A model generated the notes under the pieces. That model saw only the letters and a program-made list of their open reading frames with translations, was not told the origin of the DNA and made no database searches. A program made the translations under genes and the position numbers. Positions 10,466 through 19,822 of a DNA stretch of 64,000 bases are shown in pieces (the stretch's first letter is position 1; every line of letters begins with the position of its first letter). Source of the stretch: Pseudarthrobacter siccitolerans (GTDB lineage Bacteria > Actinomycetota > Actinomycetes > Actinomycetales > Micrococcaceae); NCBI RefSeq assembly GCF_001046895.1, contig NZ_CAQI01000027.1:1-64000 (forward strand), written 5' to 3'.

Positions 10466-11821
10466 ATGACCACCATTCCCGCCGCGGACACCCCCCGCCA
10501 GATTGATGCAGCCCACCCGGGCAGGGATCCGAAGAAGGCCGCGATGAGCGGCTGGATCGGAGGCGCGCTCGAATATTACGACTTCGCCCTGTACTCACTG
10601 GCCGCGACGCTCATCTTCCCGGCCATCTTCTTCCCCTCCGGGAACCCCACCGTGGCGATCATCGCCTCGCTGGCGACCTACGCCGTCGGGTATGTTTCCC
10701 GTCCCCTGGGCGCAATCGTCCTGGGCGCAATGGGCGACAGGCACGGCCGCAAAAACGTCCTCGTCTTCGCGATGCTGCTGATGGGTTTCGCCACCTTCGC
10801 AGTGGGGCTCCTGCCGACCTACGGCCAGGTGGGCATTCTCGCGCCCGCCCTGCTGGTGATCCTTCGCCTGGTCCAGGGCTTCGCCGTCGCCGGTGAACTG
10901 GGCGGTGCCAGCGCAATGATCGTTGAGCATTCCCCGGACGCCCGGCGCGGTTTCTTCGCCAGCTTCAGCCTTCAGGGGACGCAGGTGGGTTCCATCCTGG
11001 CCACGGCTGTGCTGCTTCCGCTGTCCGCGCTTCTCCCCAAGGACCAGTTCGAGACATGGGGCTGGCGCATCCCGTTCCTGCTCAGTGCTTTTGTGATCCT
11101 GGCCGGCTACATCATCCGCCGCCGCGTGCAGGAGCCGCCGGCCTACCTGGCTCAGTCTGAGGCGGGCAAGGAGAAGCGCCGTTTCCCGTTGGTCGACCTC
11201 ATGCGCTCCCACCCCCGGGTCCTGATCCGCTGCATCATCATGACCTTCACCAACGTGGTGGGCATGGCCACCCTGGTCTTCGGTGTCTCCTATGCAACCC
11301 AGAAGGGCTACGGCATCGGATTCTCCAGCAGCGAGTTCCTCTGGGTGACGCTCGTGGCCAACATCGCCGCCGTCATCACCATCCCGGTCTTCGGCGCCTT
11401 GTCCGACAAGATCGGCCGCAAAACCCTCATGATTGCCGGCGGCCTCGGCGGCGGCCTCCTTACGTGGGGCTACCTGTGGGCCATCGACCAGCGGAGCCTG
11501 TTCCTCGTCTTTGTATGCGTCCTGATCGTGCAGGGCATCTTCTTCCAGATGTGGAATGCCACGTTCGCCACCTTCTTCCAGGAACAGTTCCCTATGCGGA
11601 TCCGGGTCACGGGCTTTGCGGTGTCCCAGAACATCGGCCTGATGATCGCCTCGTTCTTCCCGAGCATCTTCACGGCAGTGGCGCCCCCGGGCTCCACCAA
11701 CGTTCCGATGGTCATCGGCATGATCACCTTCGGCATTTGTGCTGCCGCAGCAGTAGCCACCTTCCTGTCCTCCGACACCAAGGGCAAGTCGCTCGAGGAC
11801 CTCGAGACGCAGAAGGCCTGA
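10466..11821 (+). CDS. MFS transporter, metabolite:H+ symporter (MHS) family
   Basis: 451 aa from the ATG at 10466 with GAAGGA upstream. Twelve hydrophobic segments. The first conserved block MSGWIGGALEYYDFALYS and the loop 2-3 motif GAMGDRHGRKN are typical of MHS proteins (ShiA, ProP, KgtP relatives), which import organic acids or compatible solutes with protons. The cytoplasmic loop RRRVQEPPAYL and the repeat motif GALSDKIGRKT in the second half are present. Substrate cannot be told. The single-gene unit has its own promoter and terminator. Confidence 0.9.
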   Translation: MTTIPAADTPRQIDAAHPGRDPKKAAMSGWIGGALEYYDFALYSLAATLIFPAIFFPSGNPTVAIIASLATYAVGYVSRPLGAIVLGAMGDRHGRKNVLVFAMLLMGFATFAVGLLPTYGQVGILAPALLVILRLVQGFAVAGELGGASAMIVEHSPDARRGFFASFSLQGTQVGSILATAVLLPLSALLPKDQFETWGWRIPFLLSAFVILAGYIIRRRVQEPPAYLAQSEAGKEKRRFPLVDLMRSHPRVLIRCIIMTFTNVVGMATLVFGVSYATQKGYGIGFSSSEFLWVTLVANIAAVITIPVFGALSDKIGRKTLMIAGGLGGGLLTWGYLWAIDQRSLFLVFVCVLIVQGIFFQMWNATFATFFQEQFPMRIRVTGFAVSQNIGLMIASFFPSIFTAVAPPGSTNVPMVIGMITFGICAAAAVATFLSSDTKGKSLEDLETQKA

Positions 11822-11832
11822 CCGGAACGTAC

Positions 11833-11869
11833 GACGCCGTTGCCCGCCTGTACGGGCAACGGCGTCTTT
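11833..11869 (+). terminator. Rho-independent terminator
   Basis: GACGCCGTTGCCCG / CGGGCAACGGCGTC, perfect 14-bp arms, 6-base loop, followed by TTT; 12 bases after the transporter stop. Confidence 0.9.
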
Positions 11870-11971
11870 GCGTCGGTACCCACCGCCGTCGTTACGACGC
11901 CCGCGCTCCACTGCCAGCTATCAACCCCTCCTTCCCAGCGTGGAAACTTTCGAATCATCAGGACAGGTCTT

Positions 11972-12169
11972 ATGGACGGATCAAGCGTCATCGCGCTCTT
12001 CCTCGCCAGGAATGACGACACAGCCACCAGCGCACTCCCGCAGGCACCTAAAAGGATCCGCGCACGCAAGCCGGGCCTGTCACGCTGGTCCGTCCTGCGC
12101 GGCCGGAGGGCAAGTGCGCTCCACCGCCTTGCCTGGGCGATTGAGCGGGATAAGCGCGGCATTTCCTGA
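11972..12169 (+). CDS. Possible small basic protein (65 aa)
   Basis: An ATG open frame preceded by AGGACAGG. The protein starts MDGSSVIALFLARND and is Arg-rich later (KRIRARKPGLSRW, LRGRRASALHRLAWAIERDKRG). The codon pattern looks coding (G/C at third positions), but there is no recognisable family. Could be an uncharacterised small protein or a chance frame. Confidence 0.4.
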   Translation: MDGSSVIALFLARNDDTATSALPQAPKRIRARKPGLSRWSVLRGRRASALHRLAWAIERDKRGIS

Positions 12170-12241
12170 CGGCGGCCCGGGGGGAATTTAGCGGCCGACG
12201 TCACGTACAGCACGCTTTTATCCCACACCAGCCCGGTTTTA

Positions 12242-12277
12242 GTGGTGGAAACCGCGTATGTCCAGGGTTTTCACCAC
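12242..12277. repeat. Imperfect inverted repeat in the gap before the ABC exporter
   Basis: GTGGTGGAAACC and GGTTTTCACCAC, 11 of 12 paired, 12-base loop. It is inside the 320-base gap 12170-12488, which otherwise shows no gene. Possibly an operator or weak hairpin. Confidence 0.3.
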
Positions 12278-12488
12278 ACCCGGTGCTCTAAAAGCGGGCC
12301 AGTTGTGACGAAGGGGCAGAGTAACCGGGGGGTCTGTGCGCGGCGTTGAACTGCTAAAGCGACGCGTCTCTACGCCGTGAGAGAACCCCTGTATTTCCCA
12401 GACAGCTCCAAGGATCAACAGCTTCCCCCGGACGTAAACTGACCTTCGCACCACCTCTTGTGGACACTGTGTCAGGTTGGAGCTGCGC

Positions 12489-14222
12489 ATGCTCTGGAAG
12501 TTACTCGTTGAATACCTGCGGCCGCACCGGCAACTGCTGATCGCCGTCGTCATCTTCCAGCTGGCGCAGTCCATCGCGTCGCTGTACCTGCCCACGCTCA
12601 ACGCCGACATCATCGATGAGGGCGTGGCCAAGGGGAACACCGGCGTCATCCTCAACCTAGGCGGGCTCATGCTCGGTATCACGCTGCTGCAGATCGCCTG
12701 CGCCGTGATCGCCGTGTACTTCGGGGCGAAGGCGGCCATGGGCACGGGCCGGGACCTGCGCGGTGCCATCTTCTCCCGGGTGGGGGAGTTCTCCGAGCAG
12801 GAGGTCACCAAGTTCGGCGCGCCCAGCCTGATCACCCGCTTCACCAACGACGTCCAGCAGGTCCAGCAGCTTGTCCTGATGGGCGCCACCATGATGGTGG
12901 CCGCGCCCATGCTCGCAATCGGCGGTGTCATCATGGCGGTCCGGCAGGATGTGCAGCTGTCCTGGCTGATCGCCGTCGCCGTGCCGGTGCTGCTGGCCGG
13001 CGTGGGGCTCATCATCTTCCGGATGGTGCCGCTGTTCCGGAAGATGCAGAAGCGGATCGACACCGTGAACCGGGTCCTGCGCGAGCAGCTCACCGGCATC
13101 CGCGTGGTCCGCGCCTTCGTCCGGGAGGACATCGAGAGCGCACGCTTCGCCCAGGCCAACGAGGACGTCACGGACACCGCGCTCCGGGCCGGCCGGCTGA
13201 TGGCGCTCGCCTTCCCCGTGGTGATGCTGGTGATGAACGTGTCCAGCGTGGCCGTGATCTGGTTCGGCTCGTTCCGCATCGAGGACGGGTCCATGCAGGT
13301 GGGCACCCTCATCGCGTTCCTGAGCTACCTGATGCAGATCCTGATGTCCGTCATGATGGCCACCTTTATGGCCGTGATGATCCCGCGCGCCTCCGTCTCG
13401 GCGGACCGGATCGGCGCGGTGCTGCGCACGGAGTCGAGCGTGCGGCCGCCGGTGAAGCCCGTCAGCACCAAGGTAAGGCGCGGCGAGCTGGAAATGGTCG
13501 ACGCCGGATTCGCCTACCCGGGTGCCGACCAGCCCGTCCTCTCCGGGATCAGCTTCACCGCCAGGGCGGGGCAGACGACGGCGATCATCGGCAGCACCGG
13601 CGCCGGCAAAACCACCCTGGTGAACCTCATGCCGCGGCTGTTCGACGCCACCACCGGAGCGGTGAAGATCGACGGCGTGGACGTCCGCGAGCTGCACCCG
13701 GACCTGCTCTGGGGGCACATCGGCCTGGTCCCGCAGCGGCCCTACCTCTTTACCGGGACCGTCCGCAGCAACCTGCAGTACGGCAAACCTGAAGCCAACG
13801 ACGACGAATGCTGGCAAGCCCTGGACATCGCCCAGGCCCGGGGCTTCGTGGAGGAGATGGAGGGCGGGCTGGATGCGCCCATCTCGCAGGGCGGCACCAA
13901 CGTCTCGGGCGGGCAGCGGCAGCGGCTGGCCATCGCGCGGGCCCTGGTGAAGCGGCCCGAGCTGTACATCTTCGATGACTCGTTCTCCTCCCTGGACACC
14001 GGCACTGACGCCCGGCTGCGCCAGGCCCTCAAGCGCAGTACCGCCGGCGCCACGCTGGTGATCATCGCCCAGCGTGTGTCCAGCATCGTGGATGCGGACC
14101 AGATTTTGGTGCTCGACGACGGCAGGATCGTGGGGCGCGGGACGCACAGTGAGCTGCTGGAGACCTCCGAGACGTACCGCGAAATCGTGAACTCCCAGCT
14201 GGCGGCGGAGGAGACGGTATGA
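12489..14222 (+). CDS. ABC exporter half, transmembrane plus ATPase (subunit 1)
   Basis: 577 aa from the ATG at 12489, 6 bases after GGAG; an upstream in-frame TTG at 12477 is less likely. An N-terminal six-helix exporter domain (about residues 1-310) is fused to an ATPase with Walker A GSTGAGKTTL, the Q loop, signature VSGGQRQRL, and Walker B YIFDDSFSSLD. The Walker B Glu is replaced by Asp-Ser (DDS instead of DEA), marking this as the degenerate-site half of a heterodimer. The next gene overlaps its stop (ATGA) and supplies the canonical half. Likely an efflux pump for drugs or lipids at the inner membrane. Confidence 0.9.
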   Translation: MLWKLLVEYLRPHRQLLIAVVIFQLAQSIASLYLPTLNADIIDEGVAKGNTGVILNLGGLMLGITLLQIACAVIAVYFGAKAAMGTGRDLRGAIFSRVGEFSEQEVTKFGAPSLITRFTNDVQQVQQLVLMGATMMVAAPMLAIGGVIMAVRQDVQLSWLIAVAVPVLLAGVGLIIFRMVPLFRKMQKRIDTVNRVLREQLTGIRVVRAFVREDIESARFAQANEDVTDTALRAGRLMALAFPVVMLVMNVSSVAVIWFGSFRIEDGSMQVGTLIAFLSYLMQILMSVMMATFMAVMIPRASVSADRIGAVLRTESSVRPPVKPVSTKVRRGELEMVDAGFAYPGADQPVLSGISFTARAGQTTAIIGSTGAGKTTLVNLMPRLFDATTGAVKIDGVDVRELHPDLLWGHIGLVPQRPYLFTGTVRSNLQYGKPEANDDECWQALDIAQARGFVEEMEGGLDAPISQGGTNVSGGQRQRLAIARALVKRPELYIFDDSFSSLDTGTDARLRQALKRSTAGATLVIIAQRVSSIVDADQILVLDDGRIVGRGTHSELLETSETYREIVNSQLAAEETV

Positions 14223-16237
14223 GCCCGGAACCCACCCGCGAGGCCGGCACCAAGGCCGGGCCTGCGTCCAAAACTGCAAGTGCCGACGTCGTACGCATTC
14301 CGCGTCCGGCAGGCGGACCGGGACGCGGCGGACCCTTTGCCGGAATGAACGTCCCGGCGGAGAAGGCGATGAACTTCTGGCCGTCGGCCAGGCGGCTGCT
14401 GGGGAAGCTGCGGCCGGAGCGGGCGTGGCTGCTGCTGGTGCTGGCGGCGTCGGTAATCAGCGTGGCGCTGCAGGTGATCGGGCCCCGGCTGCTGGGGGAG
14501 GGCACCAACCTGATTTTCGCCGGGGTGGTGTCCAAGGAGCTGCCCGCCGGGGTGGGCAAGGAGCAGCTGATCGCGCAGCTGCGGGCCGCGGGGGAGAACC
14601 AGAAGGCGGACATGCTGACGCCCATGGCGCTGACGCCGGGGCAGGGGATCGACTTCGCCGCGCTGGGCAGTGTGCTGACGTGGGCGCTGGTGCTGTATGT
14701 GCTGGCGTCGGGGTTTATGTGGGTGCAGGCGTATGTGCTGAACGGGGTGGTGCAGCGGACGGTGTTCGGGCTGCGCGAGGAGATCGAGGCGAAGATCCAC
14801 CGGCTGCCGTTGCGATATTTCGATTCGATCCAGCGCGGCGAGCTGCTCAGCCGGGTCACCAACGACGTGGACAACATCTCGCAGAGCCTGCAGCAGACCA
14901 TCAGCCAGGCGGTGACGTCGGTGCTGTCCGTGGTGGGGGTGCTGGTGATGATGGTGATCCTTTCGCCCACGCTGGCGTTGATTGCGCTGGTGACCATTCC
15001 GCTGACGCTGGGGATCACGGCGTTGATTGCCAAGCGTTCGCAGAAGCTGTTTGTGGCGCAGTGGAAGAACACGGGGGAGCTGAACGGGCAGATCGAGGAG
15101 ACGTACACCGGGCATGCGCTGGTGAAGGTGTTCGGCCGGCAGCGCGAGGTGGAGGAGCGGTTCCGGCAGAAGAACGCGGAGCTGTATGACGCGAGTTTCG
15201 GGGCGCAGTTCATTTCCGGGCTGATCATGCCGGCCATGACGTTCATCGGGAACCTGGTGTACGTGGGGATCGCGGTGGTGGGCGGCCTGCAGGTGGCGTC
15301 CGGGGCGATGCAGCTGGGGGACGTGCAGGCGTTCATCCAGTACTCGCGGCAGTTCACCATGCCGCTGGCGCAGCTGGGGTCCATGGCGAACCTGCTGCAG
15401 TCCGGGGTGGCATCGGCCGAGCGGGTGTTCTCGCTGCTGGATGAGGACGAGGAATCTGTGGAGCCTCCCGCTTCTGCTGAGCCTGTTTTTGGGCGGGGGC
15501 GGCTGGTGTTCGAGGATGTGTCCTTCTCCTACTCGCCGGACAAGCCGCTGATTTCCGGGTTGTCGCTGGTGGCGGAGCCGGGGCAGACGGTGGCGATTGT
15601 GGGGCCGACGGGCGCTGGCAAGACCACCTTGGTGAACCTAATGATGCGGTTCTACGAGCTGGATGCGGGGCGGATAACGCTCGACGGCGTGGATGTCACC
15701 TCGGTGCCGCGGCGCGAGCTGCGCTCGCGGCTGGGGATGGTGCTGCAGGATACGTGGCTGTTCGGCGGAACCATCTGGGACAATATCGCCTACGGGCGGC
15801 CCTCGGCTACTTCGGAGGAGGTCCTTGAGGCTGCGCGCACGACGTATGTGGACCGGTTCGTGCGGTCGCTGCCTGAGGGGTACGACACCGTGCTCGAGGA
15901 CGAGGGTGGGAACGTGTCCGCGGGGGAGAAGCAGTTGCTGACGATTGCCCGGGCGTTCCTGGCCCGGCCTTCGGTGTTGATCCTGGATGAGGCGACGTCT
16001 TCCGTGGATACGCGGACGGAAGTGCTGGTGCAGAAGGCCATGAGTGCTTTGCGGTCCGACCGTACTTCCTTTGTCATCGCGCACCGCCTATCCACGATCC
16101 GCGACGCCGACCTCATCCTGGTGATGGAGGCTGGCCAGATCGTGGAGCAGGGGACGCACGCTTCGCTGCTGGCTGCGGGCGGGGCTTACGCCCGGCTGTA
16201 CGAGGCGCAGTTCGCGGCTCCGGCGGCGGAGGTTTAA
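14219..16237 (+). CDS. ABC exporter half, transmembrane plus ATPase (subunit 2)
   Basis: 672 aa. Pro/Gly-rich N-tail, six-helix domain with a long loop between helices 1 and 2 (about residues 100-150), and an ATPase with GPTGAGKTTL, signature VSAGEKQLL and a complete Walker B LILDEATSSVD, then the H loop VIAHRLST. It pairs with the upstream half to form a heterodimeric exporter of the TM287/288 or BmrCD type. Start overlaps the previous stop by 4 bases. The following 200 bases (16238-16441) hold no gene that I can support. Confidence 0.9.
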   Translation: MSPEPTREAGTKAGPASKTASADVVRIPRPAGGPGRGGPFAGMNVPAEKAMNFWPSARRLLGKLRPERAWLLLVLAASVISVALQVIGPRLLGEGTNLIFAGVVSKELPAGVGKEQLIAQLRAAGENQKADMLTPMALTPGQGIDFAALGSVLTWALVLYVLASGFMWVQAYVLNGVVQRTVFGLREEIEAKIHRLPLRYFDSIQRGELLSRVTNDVDNISQSLQQTISQAVTSVLSVVGVLVMMVILSPTLALIALVTIPLTLGITALIAKRSQKLFVAQWKNTGELNGQIEETYTGHALVKVFGRQREVEERFRQKNAELYDASFGAQFISGLIMPAMTFIGNLVYVGIAVVGGLQVASGAMQLGDVQAFIQYSRQFTMPLAQLGSMANLLQSGVASAERVFSLLDEDEESVEPPASAEPVFGRGRLVFEDVSFSYSPDKPLISGLSLVAEPGQTVAIVGPTGAGKTTLVNLMMRFYELDAGRITLDGVDVTSVPRRELRSRLGMVLQDTWLFGGTIWDNIAYGRPSATSEEVLEAARTTYVDRFVRSLPEGYDTVLEDEGGNVSAGEKQLLTIARAFLARPSVLILDEATSSVDTRTEVLVQKAMSALRSDRTSFVIAHRLSTIRDADLILVMEAGQIVEQGTHASLLAAGGAYARLYEAQFAAPAAEV

Positions 16238-16441
16238 GAGGTGGTGACGGCGGCTAGAGCCGCTCGCGCCCTAAACTTCCTGCGAGGCGAGGCGTAGTCA
16301 AGTGTAAAAGGCGTGCCATTGATCGGGTGAGGGCCGAGGTCCAGGCGTCCGCTCATGTTTGCGTTCGGGCCATCCGGAAGAAGACTAAATCTCCGTGGCT
16401 CCTCTGCGGCTCATTTCTCCCGACTTCAGAGAGTCCTAGCC

Positions 16442-18157
16442 TCACGGCTGCGCCGACGCAACCGCTATTCTGTGCTTACACGAAGGTGCCAATTTCCACT
16501 TACCCCCAGCAGTTCCTCCTCGTTTAAAATGCGAGCCGCAATGACACGTTAGGGCACCACGCAGAGCCATAACCGCATCGGCAAAGTCGGATATTTCGAG
16601 GCTCGAAATTCCCTCTGCTGCAGCGTTGAAGTGAGCTCCGACGCTATTGCGAAGAAACCGCGAGTCTTCTATTCGTTTGACTATGGAAGACATATTCGCC
16701 GGTTCACTTTTCAATAAGTCTGCGCGCAGCGGCTCCCAAAGATCATTGATAGTGTACTTATCGTCTACTTTGCGGCGGATGGTCACTTGCAGTACCTGAG
16801 TTGCTTCCTCGAGGATAGCTTCCAAGGCTCTGCCAGCGGCGCCTGCCGTTAGTGTTGCTGGTGCTTGGGTGCCGATACAGTGCTGAAGGTCCCGAAGAGG
16901 GCCGGTTGCGGGTGTGAGTAGAAACGGTTGCTTATGGGCCGTCGTTCGTCGCAATTCCAGGATTAGATGGTCATTCCCTGCCGCGTTCAGAGCTCTATTG
17001 GCCATTTCAAGCCAGAGTCGATCATGCAGGGTGAGAAGTATCTGCCACCCCTCGAGTCTTTTTCCAAGATGTTCCAAGGTTCGCATTCGCAGTGAGCGAT
17101 CCACTGATTGAAAAACATCATCGAGTATGATTATCTTTTCTTGGCCAGCAATGGCGCACTCGATATGCATTTCAATGAAGATCAATAATGCGAGAAGGTC
17201 AAGCATAGCTTCGCTTAGAATTTGCGTCGGATCTATAGTCTTGCCGCGTGTCAAAAGCTTGATTTTTATCCCGGTCTCGCCTGTCAGCGTGAAGATGAAA
17301 TCTGTTACCCATTCCGCGCCGGTAACAGTTCGGAAGTCGGCTGCAGCACGCTTGGAGACGCGGGTCAGAATGTTCTGAACCCGGCTTCGGTCATTTACAC
17401 CCTGAGTCAGGGCTTGTTTTCCTGCTGCCGCCGCGAGGTTACGACCCTTTAGCGATGCGGAGAAGTTTTTGAAAAGCTGTTCTACGACGACAGGGAGTGC
17501 CCGCGGGTGACCCGAGCCGTGCTCGTACATAAGATGGCTTCGAAGGCCGCTCAGCGCACTTGTATGTTCCGGATATTCGCCTTCCCATCGATCAAGGTAC
17601 GGGACAATTTCTGCCAGCGCTTTTTCGTGGAGACTAACAGCGTCTTGGTAGGTTTTTACCGCTAACTGCCGCGCTTCTTCGTCGAGGAATGCGCCGCCCA
17701 AGTCACGGAAGTAGTCAAAAAACAAGCTTTGCCGAACTTCTTCGGGCATCGTCCAAAAACCGTCAATGTCACGACGGCGAATGACCAGCGGGCAAATTTC
17801 AAACCCAGGAACGGGATTGAGTCGAACAAGTTTCTTAACGTCAGGTGAAACTTTTCCCGCTCCTCGTGAGTAGGATTCACCATTACCGAAAGCGATGTCC
17901 ACGCGGGGACCGGCCGTGGACTCAATGAGATTCTGCAACTCCCGCCTGTCCTTCTTTCCGCCGATGGTGCGCCTGGACACCACACTGCGTGTAGCGAACT
18001 CAATTGCATCAACGATAGAAGACTTTCCCGTGCCGTTCTCACCATAGAGTAAAATTGACCGACCGCGATTATCGTTGCCTTTAGTGAAGGACATGGACAT
18101 TTGTTCGCTTATCCCTCGGAAATTGCTGATTGTAACTGATGTAATCTTCTTGGTCAT
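16442..18157 (-). CDS. RecF/SMC-like ATPase with C-terminal HEPN-like motif and Cys cluster
   Basis: 571 aa, ATG preceded by GGGGGAAGC. The N-terminal half is a RecF/ABC-type ATPase: ISNFRGI, Walker A GENGTGKS (39-46), signature-like LSEA (314-317), Walker B IIILDD (342-347) and switch His in LTLHDRL (about 378). No long coiled coil. The C-terminal third is helical and contains RNSVGAH (503-509), the R-N-x4-H pattern of HEPN domains, followed by C-H-C (539-541) and S-C-K-H (559-562), possibly a small zinc site. This is the layout of ATP-regulated HEPN ribonucleases such as PrrC and RloC, so an antiviral toxin role is inferred. Codon use is clearly more AT-rich than in the flanking genes. Confidence 0.6.
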   Translation of the reverse strand: MTKKITSVTISNFRGISEQMSMSFTKGNDNRGRSILLYGENGTGKSSIVDAIEFATRSVVSRRTIGGKKDRRELQNLIESTAGPRVDIAFGNGESYSRGAGKVSPDVKKLVRLNPVPGFEICPLVIRRRDIDGFWTMPEEVRQSLFFDYFRDLGGAFLDEEARQLAVKTYQDAVSLHEKALAEIVPYLDRWEGEYPEHTSALSGLRSHLMYEHGSGHPRALPVVVEQLFKNFSASLKGRNLAAAAGKQALTQGVNDRSRVQNILTRVSKRAAADFRTVTGAEWVTDFIFTLTGETGIKIKLLTRGKTIDPTQILSEAMLDLLALLIFIEMHIECAIAGQEKIIILDDVFQSVDRSLRMRTLEHLGKRLEGWQILLTLHDRLWLEMANRALNAAGNDHLILELRRTTAHKQPFLLTPATGPLRDLQHCIGTQAPATLTAGAAGRALEAILEEATQVLQVTIRRKVDDKYTINDLWEPLRADLLKSEPANMSSIVKRIEDSRFLRNSVGAHFNAAAEGISSLEISDFADAVMALRGALTCHCGSHFKRGGTAGGKWKLAPSCKHRIAVASAQP

Positions 18158-18635
18158 GCTTCCCCCGCGCCGATCGTGACATGCTCAACAAAAGTACACT
18201 GGGCGAAGCTATGAAGGATGCTGACGCGCGGGCCTCCCTTTATCCTTCTTTCGGGTTTTGCTGCAACGTATCAGTGGGACAGCCCTGGTTACGAACAGGA
18301 TTGCCAGTGAGGTGGGTCAGTGGCAGTTGCTACGTCGGTCGGTCTGCGGAGATGACATTCGGGCTTCGCCGAAGTCGCACAGGAACAAAGCAATGACGAC
18401 TGTCAAGGCTTACAGCGGGCCATGTGCGCTGATGAGACCAAGTTCGTGGTCGAGTGATTTGCCGGGAGCGCTGATTGGTGAACAACAAGCGGACTGGGAC
18501 TGGGCATGCTGCATTATCGAGGATCAAGTCCGGCCTAATCCTAGAGAATCAAGGCTCGGCCAAACCCGGAGGTCCCTTGCTCGTTGATTGTCCCGTAGGG
18601 TGGTGCGAAATACGACTTATGGTAGAGGGAATCAA

Positions 18636-19577
18636 TTGGAGTTTTATGAGCGGTTGGCGCTACGCCCCCTCTTCTGGGCACAACTTCACGAACTTACTGG
18701 AAACGCATTCGAGCAGTTTTTCCACGACTACATGTGCCTGACTACACCGGGGTTCGTAGACGTTCGAACACATGGCAACATTGGTGACCTCTCAAGTGAT
18801 GGCCTAAGCCTGCATGAGAAAAAGCTCTATGCCTGCTATGCGCCAGAATCACCAAATGCTGATGCAGCGATCCGGAAGTTCAAGGGTGATGTAGCGGGGG
18901 CGTTGCAGAAGCGCCACGGGCAGTTCGAGACTTTCGTCTTCGTGCATAACGACGTCCGCGGAACGCATCCGGAAATTTCTCAGGCTCTTGCCGAAGCGCG
19001 TAATGACCACTCCTCCTTGCAGTTTGAGCTGATGGGCATGCGACACCTGCGGGATGGACTCGGGCGCCTGGATCGTCCGGACGTGGAATCGCTCCTGAGA
19101 CTTCAATTGCCTCTCCAGCATGATGTCACCATGGGCCTACCCGAGATGGAGGACCTGTTGGGGTATCTAGCCACGCAGCGAGTGGGGGGTCCTGATGTAG
19201 TGCCCGCCGGGGCCGTATCAGGTAAGAAGCTTCGTTACAGTCAACTTAGTCAAGAGACTCAAACTGAGCTTCGGGATGCGATGAAGCACAGTGCCGTAAT
19301 CGAGGACTATTACGAGGCTCGTATTGATGTAATCGAGCGAGACGAGGTCGCAGCACGATTCCATGCTGAATATCTGGATGCGGCACAAGAGATGCCAGAT
19401 GACCCAGAGGAAGTTCTATTCCGATTGAGGAAGTTTCTGGCAGGGTCGAGTGCGGCCCGCGCGGCCAAGTATCGCGCACAGACTGCTATCCTCGCTTTCT
19501 TCTTTCAGACTTGCGACATCTTCAGGAACCCGCCTCAGGATTGGCAAGACCATGAGTACGAGGTGAACACGCTGTGA
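18636..19577 (+). CDS. ABC-three-component system effector with ABC-3C C-terminal domain
   Basis: 313 aa from a TTG at 18636 preceded by AGAGGGA; in-frame TTG or GTG codons at 18588-18605 would add up to 16 residues. The N-terminal 150 residues look like a PD-(D/E)xK nuclease fold: GNAFEQFFHDYM, then GDLSSDG (50-56), EKK (61-63) and YACYAPE. The rest is the helical domain that in ABC-3C systems carries the effector and ends near FFQTCDIFRNPP. The next gene overlaps its stop by 4 bases. Family assignment is from motifs and from the gene order effector, small protein, DUF2326 ATPase; the nuclease call is an inference. Confidence 0.7.
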   Translation: MEFYERLALRPLFWAQLHELTGNAFEQFFHDYMCLTTPGFVDVRTHGNIGDLSSDGLSLHEKKLYACYAPESPNADAAIRKFKGDVAGALQKRHGQFETFVFVHNDVRGTHPEISQALAEARNDHSSLQFELMGMRHLRDGLGRLDRPDVESLLRLQLPLQHDVTMGLPEMEDLLGYLATQRVGGPDVVPAGAVSGKKLRYSQLSQETQTELRDAMKHSAVIEDYYEARIDVIERDEVAARFHAEYLDAAQEMPDDPEEVLFRLRKFLAGSSAARAAKYRAQTAILAFFFQTCDIFRNPPQDWQDHEYEVNTL

Positions 19578-19822
19578 TCACCCCGACAAAAGGAATCGCG
19601 CCACAGCGGGCGTTGCTGTCCGTTTCTGCTCAAATTTCACTAGTTCTAGTTGAACCGATGACTGTGACTCAGACGTGGGCCGCTTTGAAGTCCTGGCGCA
19701 CTAAAAATGCGAATGACTCGGCTCTTTCGTACTCGTGGTTCATCTTGGGGCTGGACATGCTCTACGCTCTTGGCGCACTGAGGCTCGAGAGCGGGCTTAT
19801 TTACAAGGTGGTGAGGAGCTAG
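19574..19822 (+). CDS. ABC-three-component system middle component
   Basis: 82 aa from a GTG overlapping the effector stop (GTGA). The sequence MITPTKGIAPQRALLSVSAQ and later SYSWFILGLDMLYALGAL with GLIYKVVRS matches the small winged-helix-like middle components (MC6 type) found between effector and ATPase in ABC-3C operons. The TPTKGI..(D/Q)RAL start and F...LD.L...G.I are characteristic. It probably bridges ATPase and effector. Its stop codon touches the start of the next gene. Confidence 0.75.
   Translation: MITPTKGIAPQRALLSVSAQISLVLVEPMTVTQTWAALKSWRTKNANDSALSYSWFILGLDMLYALGALRLESGLIYKVVRS

Noticed and set aside
10595..11911. 438-codon minus-strand frame opposite the MHS transporter
   Set aside because: Low-complexity charged shadow; the plus-strand gene has promoter, ribosome site and terminator.
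12657..14279. 540-codon minus-strand frame opposite the first ABC exporter gene
   Set aside because: His/Asp/Gly-rich shadow of a real ABC exporter; no fold or start signals.
18158..18635. Short open frames between the divergent ATPase and ABC-3C genes (for example 18181-18396)
   Set aside because: No ribosome site or protein-like composition; probably the divergent promoter region.
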